A DNA stretch of 64,000 nt, taken from contig NC_043970.1 of the NCBI RefSeq assembly GCF_902148855.1, forward strand, positions 18,950,647-19,014,646, given 5' to 3'. The stretch is from Sphaeramia orbicularis. Taxonomy: Eukaryota > Chordata > Actinopteri > Kurtiformes > Apogonidae. Below are positions 21,787 to 34,700 of this stretch, piece by piece (within the stretch, counting starts at the first letter, position 1; each line of letters starts with the position of its first letter). The position numbers and the translations under genes were made by a program. Under the pieces are notes generated by a model. That model had not been told where the DNA came from and ran no database searches. It saw nothing but the letters and a program-made list of their open reading frames with translations.

Positions 21787-21925
21787 TTTCGGCTGGCCTG
21801 GGAACGCCTCGGGATCCCCCCGGAAGAGCTGGAGGAGGTGTCTGGGGAGAGGGAAGTCTGGGCATCCCTGCTTAGACTGTTACCCCCGCGACCCGGCCCC
21901 GGATAAGCGGAAGAGAATGGATGGC
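21787..21925 (+). mobile_element. Rex3/RTE-like LINE 3' end
   Basis: Encodes the RT C-terminus (LAWERLGIPPEELEEVSG, EVWASLLRLLPPRPGPG) and ends in CGGAAGAGAATGGATGG. Same family as 5310-5725. Strongly 5'-truncated. Confidence 0.8.
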
Positions 21926-21929
21926 TATG

Positions 21930-22722
21930 TTTCAGAGACTAGTTTAATTTTGGGCTGAGAGTTTGACTCTTTTTATTCATTTACTGAATATAATGTAACA
22001 CTTTTTACAGTGATAAACATATTATGCATAGTCTTTGGAAATTTTCATATGATCCATATGAAGCTGACAGAAAAACTCCACCACTTTATTGTATTATTTG
22101 AAGATAAATTTTGCTGAGATTGTTGCTCTTACATTTGATTTATTCATAGTCAAACCACATGCGGATAGAAGGTGGTGCAAAGGTGAGGATCTGAGTCAGG
22201 ACAACACTTATATTATGTTCACACTTGAGGTGAAAGTGGCCCAGATCTGACTTTTTGCTCATATGTGATGAGTATGTGATTTTTTTTTTAACAATCTGAA
22301 CAAATCAGGGTTTTTTTTCCTAACCAGACCCAGACCACTTTAATGTATAAAATGTAATGTTCATTTTTGATGTTTGCGTGGATTGTCAATATTGACCTGA
22401 AAACAGAACAGGTGAATTGAGCCACAAATATGAACAAATTGAACTTCAGACAAATGTATTTAAACCTTTATTACAGTACCGTATTGGATCATTTTTCACT
22501 CATTAAAATAGTTTTATTATGTTTTGTGTTTTAAATGTGTTTATACTGTTAAAAAGTATTACCTATGCATCACATGAACATGGATTATCACCTAATAAAG
22601 AGTTTATTTTATTTACAGGTTTTATCAGTAAACACCAACACCAAACTTCCATTCTGAAAGTGTAACCCGTCAAAGTAAAAAGACATGTAAACATAATATG
22701 TAACTCCTCTTCATCCTCTTCA
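21930..22722 (-). other. 3' UTR and downstream flank of the ARAP-like gene
   Basis: After the stop at 22723 the minus strand carries AATAAA-type signals (TTTATTTTATTTAC on plus near 22600), about 115-125 nt downstream. Beyond that is AT-rich sequence with no recognised feature. Confidence 0.4.
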
Positions 22723-25700
22723 TCAGAACACAGTTATCTGCTCTTCCTCCTCCTCCTCCTCAGGTGTCTGCAAACATAAACAATTTTCTACTGTTCGCTG
22801 TACCATTAAATACCTGCCAATAAAAATGTGTGTAAAATAAACAAATGTCTATTTTTTTTTTTTTTTTGCTGTTGGTATGAAATGTAAGACATTTGTTAGA
22901 AACATGACTCATTTTACAGACAATGGGTGATTAAATTATCAGGAGAGAAAAGTATCTTTATAACAGGATGAGATAAATACGATAAATGTAATAAATATAA
23001 TGTGCTTACAAGGAACAGCAATGTGTGGTGGATGATGAACTCTTTGATGAGTCGCAGCAGATCCTGGTTTATAGTCTGAAACAGAGATGGGAGCAGAACC
23101 ACCGCCAGATTGTGAGCCGACATCTTGTTCACCTGAGAGAACACCTGGACACTGAAGAGAAGGAGCGAGTTAGTGGATAAATACAACAGGTAACAGGTAA
23201 CATACCTCTGAACTAAATGTGTCTTACATGTAGAAGTGTCCAAACAGTGCACTCAGTGTTGCTCGACTGTCATCAGATAGTTTCCGTAGTAACTGTCTGT
23301 AAGATGAAAATCTGGATCGTTCATCTGAAACCCCTGAGGAAGAAAAAAACAGGAGAAGGAGAAGAAGAGTCAGGTCAATCCTGTGTGGCCACTGTTTTCA
23401 CATCAAAATCTGTTACTGCAAATTGATAATTAATAAGTCATAATGACCTTGACCTTTGACCCCTGGCCACTAAAACTGAATCAGTGTGTCCTTAAGTCCA
23501 AGTGAATATTTATGCCAAATTCTGTACTAAACCATTCTTGAGATATCACTTGTTAAACATAATGGATATCAACCACTGGAGAAACCTTGTAGAGATGAAT
23601 GGATGTCCCCAAATGCTGAGGATTACAACAATAATACACACAGTACTACTCAGTACTATACAGAAACACATTTATATTCTACAAAACCTCTGAATAAAAC
23701 TCTTATTACTTGTATTTATTATTAGATTTATGCATTACATTCACACATTGCTGACTATTTCAATGTTCACTTTGAATAATCACCTATTTATGGTGATTTT
23801 TGACTTGAACAGACTCATTACTGTTATAGGGTTGCTCTGTGCTTGTTTGGTTCCTCAGGGTTGTTTTGGATCTTCTAGAACTTCACTATAAACCCTCATA
23901 TGTAACTGCTTTGTTCTCTGTGATCTTTGCTGTTGTGAAGTTGGTTATGATATAAAGTAGGAGAGATGGAAGCTCTAGGGTTCAAGGTTCAAGTTTTCAG
24001 TGCAAAGCATCTTTACTCAGCACAGCCTTTCTTACTTTGTCATTATATGTCAGCAGTTCCATCAAGTACTATCAGGTATTATTTTTAGTACTAGCTTCAC
24101 CTAAGTTCCAAGGAAGCTGATGAGATAGTGAGCATGATGTCAAGCCATGCAGATCAGTCTTTGCTTGACCCAGAATTATGCATTTTTCACTCATTTTTAA
24201 ATAGCCAAACCATAGATGAGGAGCTTAATCAACTATACAGGGTGGGGAAGCAAAATTTACAATATTTTGAGGCAGGGATTGAAAGACAGTGTATGACCAA
24301 TTAGTTTATTGAAAGTCATGAGAATTTATTTGCCACAAGAAAATTTACATAATAGAAAATGTTTTTATTCTATGTGTCCTTCTTTCTCAATAACTGCCTT
24401 CACACGCTTCCTGAAACTTGCGCAAGTGTTCCTCAAATATTCAGGTGACAACTTCTCCCATTCTTATTTAATAGTATCTTCCAGACTTTCTCGTAATAGT
24501 TTTGCTCATAGTCATTCTCTTCTTTCCATTATAAACAGTCTTTATGGACACTCCAACTATTTTTGAAATCTCCTTTGGTGTGATGAGTGCATTCAGCAAA
24601 TCACACACTCTTTGACGTTTGCTTTCCTGATTACTCATATGGGCAAAAGTTTCTGAAAAGGTATGGATAATAGTGTTAGGTATGATTATGACGTCAATAT
24701 ATGTTTGGTTTCAAAACAATTGACGTAGTGCCTGCTGAGAAAAAACAACTAAATGTTCTTTGTAAATTTTGCTTCCCCACCCTGTATTCTCACATGAAAA
24801 AATTAAAACATAAAAAATATCTAACTTACAGTTCTAAATGTCCTCCTCTACTATTGCTATGTCACTCATAGTAGCAGTCACAATAAAGATGACATCACAA
24901 TATGTTTACGTTGCATTGCTATGACAACCAGCATCTCTAAGAGGGTAGTATGCCTGCAGTTGAAATGCAGTGTCGGTACCAAAACCAAACCGAGCTGAGT
25001 ATAGTCAAGATGAGTTGAGTGATAGTCAGTTGAAAAATGTTGCAAAAAAAGTTAAATTTTCTGTTTGTACCTAACTCAGAGTATCTTTCTGCAGCTTAAA
25101 TTCCAACAGTATAACCACATAAACCTTACAAGTACTTCCACTTCTCAAAACTAACTCAAACTAAACTGAAATCAAAGACCAATCTTTACAACTCAAAAGA
25201 TGACTCAAACATTTTAAGCTGTGAGAACTTACTACACACAGCACTAGTATACTGTAGTGTATCCTGAATATGGGATCTGGATCTCTTTTATCCCTTCTCC
25301 ACTGAGGTGGTTCCAGATCCACTTTGGATCTGGTGTCTTGCATTGTCTAACATTAGCATATACAGGGTGGTAATGATATGGAAGTCAAACTGTTTCCAAC
25401 TCCAGACCAGAACCAGCACTAGATCTGTATTGATGGAGTGGTGGTATTTCTGGTTCTGGTTCAAATTTCAGATGTGGTTGTGGTAGAGTTTCAGGTTGTG
25501 GATCTGTACTGGTGGTGTGAAGCAACAGTATCCCGTGCTCTTGTGGAATCAGGCTCTACTCCCTGTACTGTAGTATATTCTGGTTCTGGTTCTGTCAGTG
25601 GTTCTGCTTTGGTTTTGTTGTTCCATACCTGCAGCGTACAGCCACTGTGGTATGTCTCTTTCAGGGATCAGATTTGTATGTCGGATTAACTGTTTGAGGG

Positions 25701-28700
25701 TGGAGCTTGCATCCAGAACTCCTTGCTCATCACTCTCTAAAGGGGCAGAGCTTGGTGATGTCATCAGGGCCTCCACTAGTTGGCTGACTTTAGGAGCAAG
25801 ACCACAGCGTCTGTAGACACCCTCCACCTTCAGACCTGAAAATAAACCAAACAATATGAAAGTAAACAACTCATGGAAACACATCAGAATCATTTAATTC
25901 AGCTACACTACATCGACTATATAGACACAAAATTCGTTTAAAAGAGGCAAGTTCACATTTTTTCATACGCAGACCTGCATCTGTCCTTTCTTGTGTTTTT
26001 ACTACAATGTTTCTAATAATGAGATATAAAATCATAACAACATCCCATTTATTTCTACAGGTACACAAACATTTGTAACACTGGACTTGTTTAATTTGTC
26101 TCCATAAAATCAAGTGTCTGGATCCATCCACAATCAATTTTCAGAATAAGTAACTGGATATTGGTGTCATTCCCCATATGTACCTCCACTTTATCATGAT
26201 GGAAGGTCTGAACTCCATAATGATCTTAAGTGCTACATTAGGGCGTCTCAAAAATCACTTTTCTCTTCAGATCACAGTGTTATTTAAACCAGTTAATCTC
26301 CAACATGATAATAGCCCCCCCAAAAATTTCAGCAAAATCCATCAACGTTTGACCCCCCCCCACCACCACAAAGTATGAAGGGCCCATCAAAAAATGCTGT
26401 TTTTAAATGCATTACCATGCTTAATGGTAAAGTGCCTAAAGTAAAGACATCCATACAGCGTCACATGTGGTACCTGACTGAGTGTCTTGTGGTACTAAGT
26501 CTCTTTGATAAAGAAATACCGATAGAAACCAAAGCAGCCATGGCAAGACAACTGCAGGCCAAGCCCAAACCTGTAGGATTCACAAGAGGAAAGCCCACCT
26601 TTCCCACACAGAAGTTCCTGCATGGGCAGCAGCCTGACCTGGATGATCTTGTGGGACCCCAGTCCAGTCCTGGCTGATATTTGACCTTCTAGGCATGGAT
26701 GGGGCATGGCTGGAAGCACCCACAGAGCAGTGGGAGGAAGAGCACGGAGAAATGAGGGCTATTGTCTCGGGCGACACGGTGGTGCAGTGGTTAGCACTGG
26801 TGCCTCACAGCAAGAAGGTCCTGGGTTCTATTTCAACACCAGTCGATGGGGGTGGGACCTTTCTGTGTGGAGTTTGCATGTTCTGTGTGGGTTCTTTCCA
26901 GGTACTCTGGCTTCCTCCCACCAACCAAAGACATGCACTGATAGGTTAATTGGTTAATCTAAATTGTCCATAGGTGTGAATGTGAGAGTGATTGTTTGTC
27001 TCTATATGTTCAGCCCTGTGATGAACTGGAGGCTTGTCCAGGGTGTACCCCGCCTTTGCCCCTATGTAGCTGGGATAGGCTCCAGCGACCCCTGTGACCC
27101 TAGTGAGGATAAAGCGGGTTCAGAAAATGAATGAATGAATGTCTCGGCGCTATCTGTCATTAACGATGCTGCAGAAAGAGGTGTTAAGGACATCCAAGAT
27201 TATGCCAATGCAGCCATGGATGGTGCCCACAGAGGGAACATCATCTTAGTGTCTAGTTCCCACAGACTCGAGCTACCAGAGTTTCTCAAGAATGAAATGG
27301 AAGAGAAGCTATAGAGCAAGTAATATCTGAATAAATTGTGAAATGCACGTTTTTAAAGTATGTCCAGATGATCAGAACCATGTCATCATTAAAGTCTTTG
27401 ATTTACACAACCTTAAATCTTGTATTTAGCCTTATTATTTAAGTGTTCAGCTATATTTGTCTTTAACTAAAACTTGTGTGTTGCTGAAAAGGGGTTTAAG
27501 AAAATAGACTTTGTGTTCAACTAGATTTACTGTTCTGAATTTCTTTCTATTTCAAGTTTTTAGCCTGTAATTGAGTTATTTTATCTTAAAATCACCTTAT
27601 TTTCACTTATATATCACCTGATACAATAACGTATGAATTTGATATTACAGGGACACTGTAAAATACCAGAAAAAACAATTTGTGGACACTTCAGACCTCA
27701 TTATATGTGATTTTCTGGGTTAAATGAGTGTTTTTTGATGTTTTTTAACAGGCCCTTCATACTTTGTGGTGGGGGGGTCAAACTAGATGGATTTTACTGA
27801 AATTTTTGGGGGGGCTATTATCATGTTGGAGATTAACTGGTTTAAATAACACCGTGATCTGAAGAGAAAAGTGATTTTTGAGACGCCCTATGCTACATTC
27901 ACAGGGCACTCATCCCCAAGGAAGACTAACTGACCCAATCTGAGGGCTCAAACTAGGAGCTAATGAAGCAACCACAAGTAGAAAATAAGGAAGGGACCAG
28001 AGGACTTCACCCCTGGATCTTGACCAGGCTTAGCGTAAAGGAGGGCCAGAGGGCCAGCTGTGTACCATGACACCAGGACCTGCAGCCTGACCCATATGGT
28101 CCCTGCTGCAGGGTCTGCTGCTTTGTGCTTCAGCTGGCAAATGAAGGAAGGTGCACTGGTTTCCCTGGTGCCCAAACTGGTTTTATGGATATGGAGAAAG
28201 ATTTGGAGAAAGAGCCTGAACTGATGTAAGAAAGAGATCCTGACTATCAGATCAGTCCTAACTACATATTGTCAGGTTCACCCAACGAACAGTGCCACTT
28301 CTGGAAAAAATCTCTTGGAAAGTGACAGACTCCAGCGTGTGCCAAGTTTAGAGCAAGTATGCTGCAGTTTTCCCTGGTGAACTCCTAGTGATGGCTGTTT
28401 CTGCACTTATGAATGGCTAGGTTCCTGGAGTAGATAATCAGGCTGATTCTGGAGGAACAATGTTTTTTGTCCTGTCATGAAACACTGGATATGTTTTACA
28501 ACCATCCCAAATAACATGGTTATGGGCCCTAAACACAGTGTGAAGGAAGAGGGGGAAGGATGGAGTGGGAGTTCTACAGGGAGTGATCAGTGCTGTATCG
28601 GTGGTGATGTGGATATTGTACTAGTCAGCTGTAGTAAAGTTTACTGGCCCTTCTAATTTACCGTCTGTGGTTAGTGATCAAATGAACAAAATCACAGATA

Positions 28701-31700
28701 CAAGAGGTGGAAGTGAGTTTCCTCCACAGGGTTTCTAGGTTCTTCTTAGAGATAAGAGTAAGGAATTTTGTTATTGGGAGAAGGTCAGTGTACCTGTTCA
28801 GGTGGTTCATATGGTTTACACTGCAAAAATCAAAACCTTACCAAGTGTATTTTCCTCATTTCTAGTCAAAATATCTCACCACACTTAAAATAGAATTTCT
28901 CTTTTTTCCAGTGTAGGATGCCTCCCTGGTATAATAGGTCCTAGTGGTGTGACCTGAGGCCTGCCTGATCTGGTCTAAGTGATGTGGTTTAATGTGTCTA
29001 ACCAGTCTAACTGGTCTGTTCAAATGGTCTGACCATGGCTGGTGATGTGGGAGATGCAGCGTTCGAACCCTGGAGGCACCGATCCTCTGCAGGTCGATGG
29101 GTACAGAGGAGCTGCCTTCTGATTGGTCAGAGTGGTGTTCAAGTGTGTGAACCAAGACTGACAGCTGCTCTGCTTCTCAAACCGCACAGACACACACCTG
29201 GAGAGAGGGACATATATGTCTGAGGAAGCTCAGCCAATCACAGCACAGGAAACAATCTATTTAGATCACTTGACTAGTCTTCAAATCACAGCATGGAAAC
29301 TCACCCATCTGCAGTAGCAATGGTGATGGTGTTTTTAGACAGATCCATCTCTGAAACACATTTAAAAACACTTTTAATCCAAAGTTCATCTGTCAGGGTC
29401 AAAGGTTAAATGTTATTTGGATGTATGTGTTATCTGGACTGTATGTAGATGCTGAACTGGTTGTGTCAGTATATTTGTGTCTATTTTGTTTTTGCTTCTT
29501 TACTTCTGTGTTTTACAGTGGTGTGTAACATAGCCTGTAGCAACACCTTCTGACAACGCCACACAACATAATGTATTTGCACCAAATTTTGTTTTATTAG
29601 GAAGCTTTCTAAAGGTTTGTTATGAACTGTTTTATCATTGTATGGAAACATTATATATGTTTGCTCCACCATTTACTTCTATGTTTACAGGGATTTGAGA
29701 CTTCCAATATGGCTGACACCTTGATCTATATGTATATATCATATATGTCTCTGTGTCTGTTACCATGTTGACTGAGTTCACTCAGTGGCATCCTCAGAGT
29801 CTGCTGAGTGTGTCCATGGGTGGGGTAAACACTGACTCCACCCCTCCAAAGAAGCAGCCAAGCATCTGAATGGCTAGAATCTCTACCAACTTCAACGACA
29901 CACACTTTACTGATGGCTGAAGCCCCGCCTACCTCTACCTCAGCCACACCTACAGGAAGAATCACCTGGAACCAAGACCATGTTTATGTTAGAATGGATT
30001 CACCAGCTGTGTTTCACCGCTACCTATATGTACAATGAATAAACTGACTTAAAAGCTCGAAGATTTTGACTTAACAAGATATCATTCTCTTGTCAAATGA
30101 GTTGTCACGATGGCAAATGACCCACTGACAATATTATATTAGAGTGCTTGTGTTTACACTTTTATCACCTGGATGTCTGTGGTGACAGTTGGTGACCAGT
30201 AGTGATGTGGGTTCCATCACTACAGTGGCCTGTGACCCGTCACAGTTAGTCAACATAAGGCCTGAACCCACACAGAGCCCGCTGTCACACAGAGGTGAGA
30301 CAGTCAGTGTGTACCAGGTGCCAAAGTATTTGTTCATATTGAGTAAGTACAACATTTTCATCTTCACCAAGACAGTTGCATATACAATGCAGCCCACTAA
30401 AGTCTAATTTCACCAGACACATAATACAATGCAAACAAAAACAGCAACAGAATTTGTATCTCTTTTCACACAGCTATAATTATAGCCTATTTACACCAGC
30501 ACAAACTAATTCTGTATCTACAGTAAACTGCACGACAATAAGGTGCTGTTGGATGTGAAGGAGAAAGAGAAAAAAAGAGAGACCCTCTGTTCCATAGTAT
30601 CTACAGACGTTAGTCTGTGGTAGGACTACTCTGATAGATTATCAACTGGGACATTAAACATGACAAAGGTGTGACATCATGAACCATGGCTATGTGTAAT
30701 ATCTATTTCTGTGCACACACCACCTCAGATAAAATCCAACTTTATGGTAATCGCTGTGATCACTATAATGGCTTGGACACATCAGTTCCAACTGTCAGAT
30801 GATTATGCTGCTAGAAGACATCACATTAAACTCTATGAAGTGTACATTAAAAAAAAGAATAAAATATCTGCATTTACCATTATCACCAACAGGGGTCCCT
30901 ATATAGCCAAACTAAAGTAAAAATCTCAGAATTTACATTAAAGAGAACCCTGATCCATACAATCCAGAGTCTTAAAGTGGACTCAGAGTCCTCAGAGCAG
31001 GTTTACCTTCAGGATGTGGATCAGGTGGGTCAGCAGCTCATCTCTGCTGTCGGCCGCACAGATCAGCTCATCAGTGAGTGTCACTAACTCAAAGTGAGGA
31101 GATGATCTGATTGGAAAAAGGTGAAATGCATGGATAAAAACATAAACACCAGAAAAGTTGGGGAAGAAGACAAACAGAATAAACACAAAATTAAGAAGAA
31201 GAAAAAAAAACATGAATGGAAAAAAGAGAAATCAAAATCAACATTTCTTTGTAGTATTGATCTGTGTTTGAGGTGAAGTAATTGACCTTTTTACAGTTGA
31301 GGACGTGCTAGTATTTTTGCTATACGCAGTAGTAATACTGTTAGAAATATAAGTATTATTAGTACCAACGGTACTAGTAGTTCTTATAGCAGTACCAGGG
31401 GTTGTATTTTTCACAGTAATAAAGTGTCTTTGAGATAAGCTTGCATTATCATTAATACTATCAGCAGTAGAATTAATGGTAGTGGCAGTATTACTAGTAT
31501 CAACAGCAGTAGTACTATCACTAGTAGTTGATAAGTATTTAGTACTAGTAGTAGCATATTTGGTGGTATGTACTTTTGCATGAGGGAAACAGAACTTCTC
31601 ACAAACTGAGGATGCAGTATGAGTGGTAGCAGTAATATCAATAGTAGTATCAGCATAGTACTGACCCATCTTTGAGGTAAACTGACAGGACTTCTCGCAG

Positions 31701-34700
31701 GTCAAGGACGTCACACGCTGCTGCATCATTTTCCAACGAGAACAGGAATCGATCTTCCTCCAATTTACCATGAAGCTCCTCCTCCTCCTCACCTGCACAC
31801 AAACACAGGTGAGTCAGACTGTGATGATGTCACAATAGATCATTTTTTTAACCCAGTGTTGTACCTGAGGGGGGGGAGTCACGTCTCCCATTGGCTGACT
31901 GAGGCCGGTAAGGTGGGACCTCTGAAAAGAAATGAAACACAATGCATTTATGTTATTTGTTACACAATGGGGGCAACATGGTGATCATATCATATCATAT
32001 GGTGATCATAGTTTTTTTCTAATTGATTTATTCCTTTGGTACATAACAGTAATGAGCAGGATAATGTGCAGTAGGTCATGTATTATCTGTCAGAGTGTGT
32101 TTTGCACTAATGACAGTCTCTCTGTGTATTACTCTTCATGTACCTATGTACTCGTTCAGTCTCAGTAGCTCCGTTTGCAGAGCTTGTCCTGCCCTCTCAG
32201 CTACCTGGATGGGGGAGGGGCTTTGAAGGTCTGTCTGACACACCTGTAGACAGGTAAAATAGAATAGTTATTTCACTTGATTACCCAGTCTAGACTCCTG
32301 AGTCAGATTCTTTCAGCACTCCGATAGTCTTTTTGTAAGTCCTGATGAATTCACTTTGATTCATTATTTCATTGAAGTGTTGACTCAGTAACTCATTGAC
32401 TCTTTAGATCTATGTTTCAATAAAACTTCAAGCCCATATAAATCACATATTGATTTGTAGTAAGGTTGTATAAAGTCTCCAGCAAGCAACACTGTACACG
32501 ACATTACGCACAGCTCAAGTAGAAGAAGCCGAACATTTTGTTGTTATTTTCCATGTAAAATGGGTGTGATGTCTTTTTTTCATTATATTTCATTATATAT
32601 AGTATTTTAGTCTCTTAGACTTGTTTTCACACTTTATCAGACTATCTGGAAAGACAGGCTAAAAACATCCAAAAGCAACAAAACCCTTTTGTGAAATTAT
32701 AGTAAAATACAAAACAAAACAAGACAAAACTTTATTTTGCCATTTCCATAAAAGCAAAATTTCGTAATTCACAAAAACTATGTTTATGGAAACACACCTA
32801 CTGACTCACTGACCCCTCTATCTCTTTCACTCATGGAATCTCTATGTCACTGATTCCTAAGGTTGTGAGTTTAACATTATCAACCAAAGAGAGGAGCAAT
32901 CAACCCAGTGTTTTTTCCTTTGTATAAAATGATATATGATAAAAATATAAGATATAAGAAATATATGATATAAGAAATGTATAAAAAAAAGTGTGAGTTT
33001 AATTAATTATGGATGACCTAAATATATTTACTAAACACATATTGACAATCACAATACCTGACCTTTGCTCCTGAGCAGATCAGAGACATCGTCTCCTCTA
33101 TGTCGTCTCCACAAACCACCTCACGTAGCCTCTGAAACACAAAAATACACACACTCCAGTTACTGTTTCTGCATTTTTAGGTGATGAAATGTAAACACAG
33201 TAAACTCACGGTGATGATTTCAGAGTTACTTTTTTTTTGGTCAAACCACAGTCTGAAATCCAGTCTCCAACAAGCATCACAAATGAGCCGACTCCATCAG
33301 TCAGATCCTTTGTCAGAAGAGTCACTGACTGCACATTTTTATTCATAAAGTTGTAAATAATTCAATATGACTGAAAAGAATTACAGTGTCAGATAAATGT
33401 AGTAAAGTTCAAAGGCAATATTTACTCTTAGTTGTGATGTAGTGGAAGGATAAAGTTGCTCAATAAGTCACACTCAAGTAAAGAAGAAATACCTCAAATA
33501 TGACACAATGAACTGCTATTAATATGATTAGTTATGTACTTAGCGTAATAGTAAAATATTTGTCATCATGTTCATTTATATTCAGGCGTTGTGAATGAAA
33601 TTAAAAAGATTATTTAAACAGGTTTAAATCTTTTTGTCCTGTGGCAGAGGCCTTTTACAATCTTCGTAGGTGGATGATACAGGATTCAGAACTGGATGAA
33701 ACAATCAGTTGTTTATTTCATGCACGGGGAACAATACAGAGGAACACTGCTTCACCGTGTCTGGTCTGAAAGTTCCAACACCTCCTGGGGTGTTGGTCAA
33801 TTCTATATTAGACTACGCTACGAGCATAACATGATTGGACAAAAAACATTTACGTCGTATCAGTCAGTTGGTATGTGGAACTTCAGACACGTTTCCCATT
33901 CATGGTAGGGTTAAAACACAAAGTGATGTTATTGGTACAACACAGGTGTTGTTTGTTCCTAGATTCTTCAGATATGCTGGAATAAGGATATGTGCTAGCT
34001 TGTGTCTGGGGCAAATGAAAGTTGTGGTCAGAAAGAGAGAACTACTCTAAGTTTTTTAGACAAAAGTGTGGGGGTGAGACGGTTACAGAGAAGGTCAAAA
34101 TAAGTTCATACTTGTTTAACAGAAATGACAGTTGCGAGCTGACAAAAAGTTCATGACATTTAAGAGAAATGACATTTCAGAAATAACAGTCCTTTACACC
34201 ATTCTTCTGTACCTTAACATCCCTGCTGTTTCTGTGGTAACACTTACCTGGTCCATCAGATGTCGGGATGAGGCCAGAGCATGGACTCGCCTGTAGCGCC
34301 CTTTGCTGTACTTGTCTTGGATGAAGTTTAATTTCTCCTCCTCAGATGAATCGGGACGCAGTTGCTCGGTCGCTGGGACAAATGGGGCCCACACCTGGTT
34401 GGCCAGACGGTTACCATGGGTGACAAACAGCTGCAAGGTAAAGGATCAAACGTCAGACAGAGACAGTTGCTCAGGTTTTAATTAGAGGAATTGACCAGTT
34501 TTAGTTGAGTTTTTCAGGTATTATGAAGAAAGCTGTCATTTTTAGAAGGTGAAAAGGGACAGATGAAAAAGAGTCACATATTGTGTTTATTCTTGATCAT
34601 GATCATTTATTCTTCAAATATTAACATCGAAGGAAAAGCAAAAAACCTAGCTGGCGTTACCTCTATGGTTTTGTTTATGTGGAGTTCATTAAAAATTTTT

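Larger units (their letters stand above)
23010..29197 (-). other. RhoGAP domain exons of ARAP
   Basis: Four exons (29034-29197, 25629-25835, 23228-23324, 23010-23151). The first ends the preceding PH helix (CQSWFTHLNTTL) and starts RhoGAP (PPGFERCISHITSHG). The second has GLKVEGVYRRCG with the Arg finger and SSTLKQLIRHTN. The last has NKMSAHNLAVVLLPSLFQ. The segment between Arg finger and LKQLIR is typical, but the canonical R-E-L-P box is replaced by RHTNLIPERD, so catalytic strength is uncertain. Confidence 0.85.

Noticed and set aside
31238-31798. 186-aa Thr/Ser-rich frame on minus
   Set aside because: The true exon is 31666-31792 in another frame; the remainder is a GTA-repeat intron.
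33245-33340. Open stretch on minus strand (TKDLTDGVGSFVMLV) looking like an extra ARAP exon
   Set aside because: Its donor leaves phase 2, which does not fit the phase-0 exon at 33063-33131; the chain from 34248 to 33131 is already in frame and matches the ARAP ankyrin region.
33640-34198. Possible solo LTR in an ARAP intron (reverse TTTATT signal, TGTAAAGG and CTGCCACA on minus)
   Set aside because: The flanking bases do not form a matching target duplication and the ends are not convincing.
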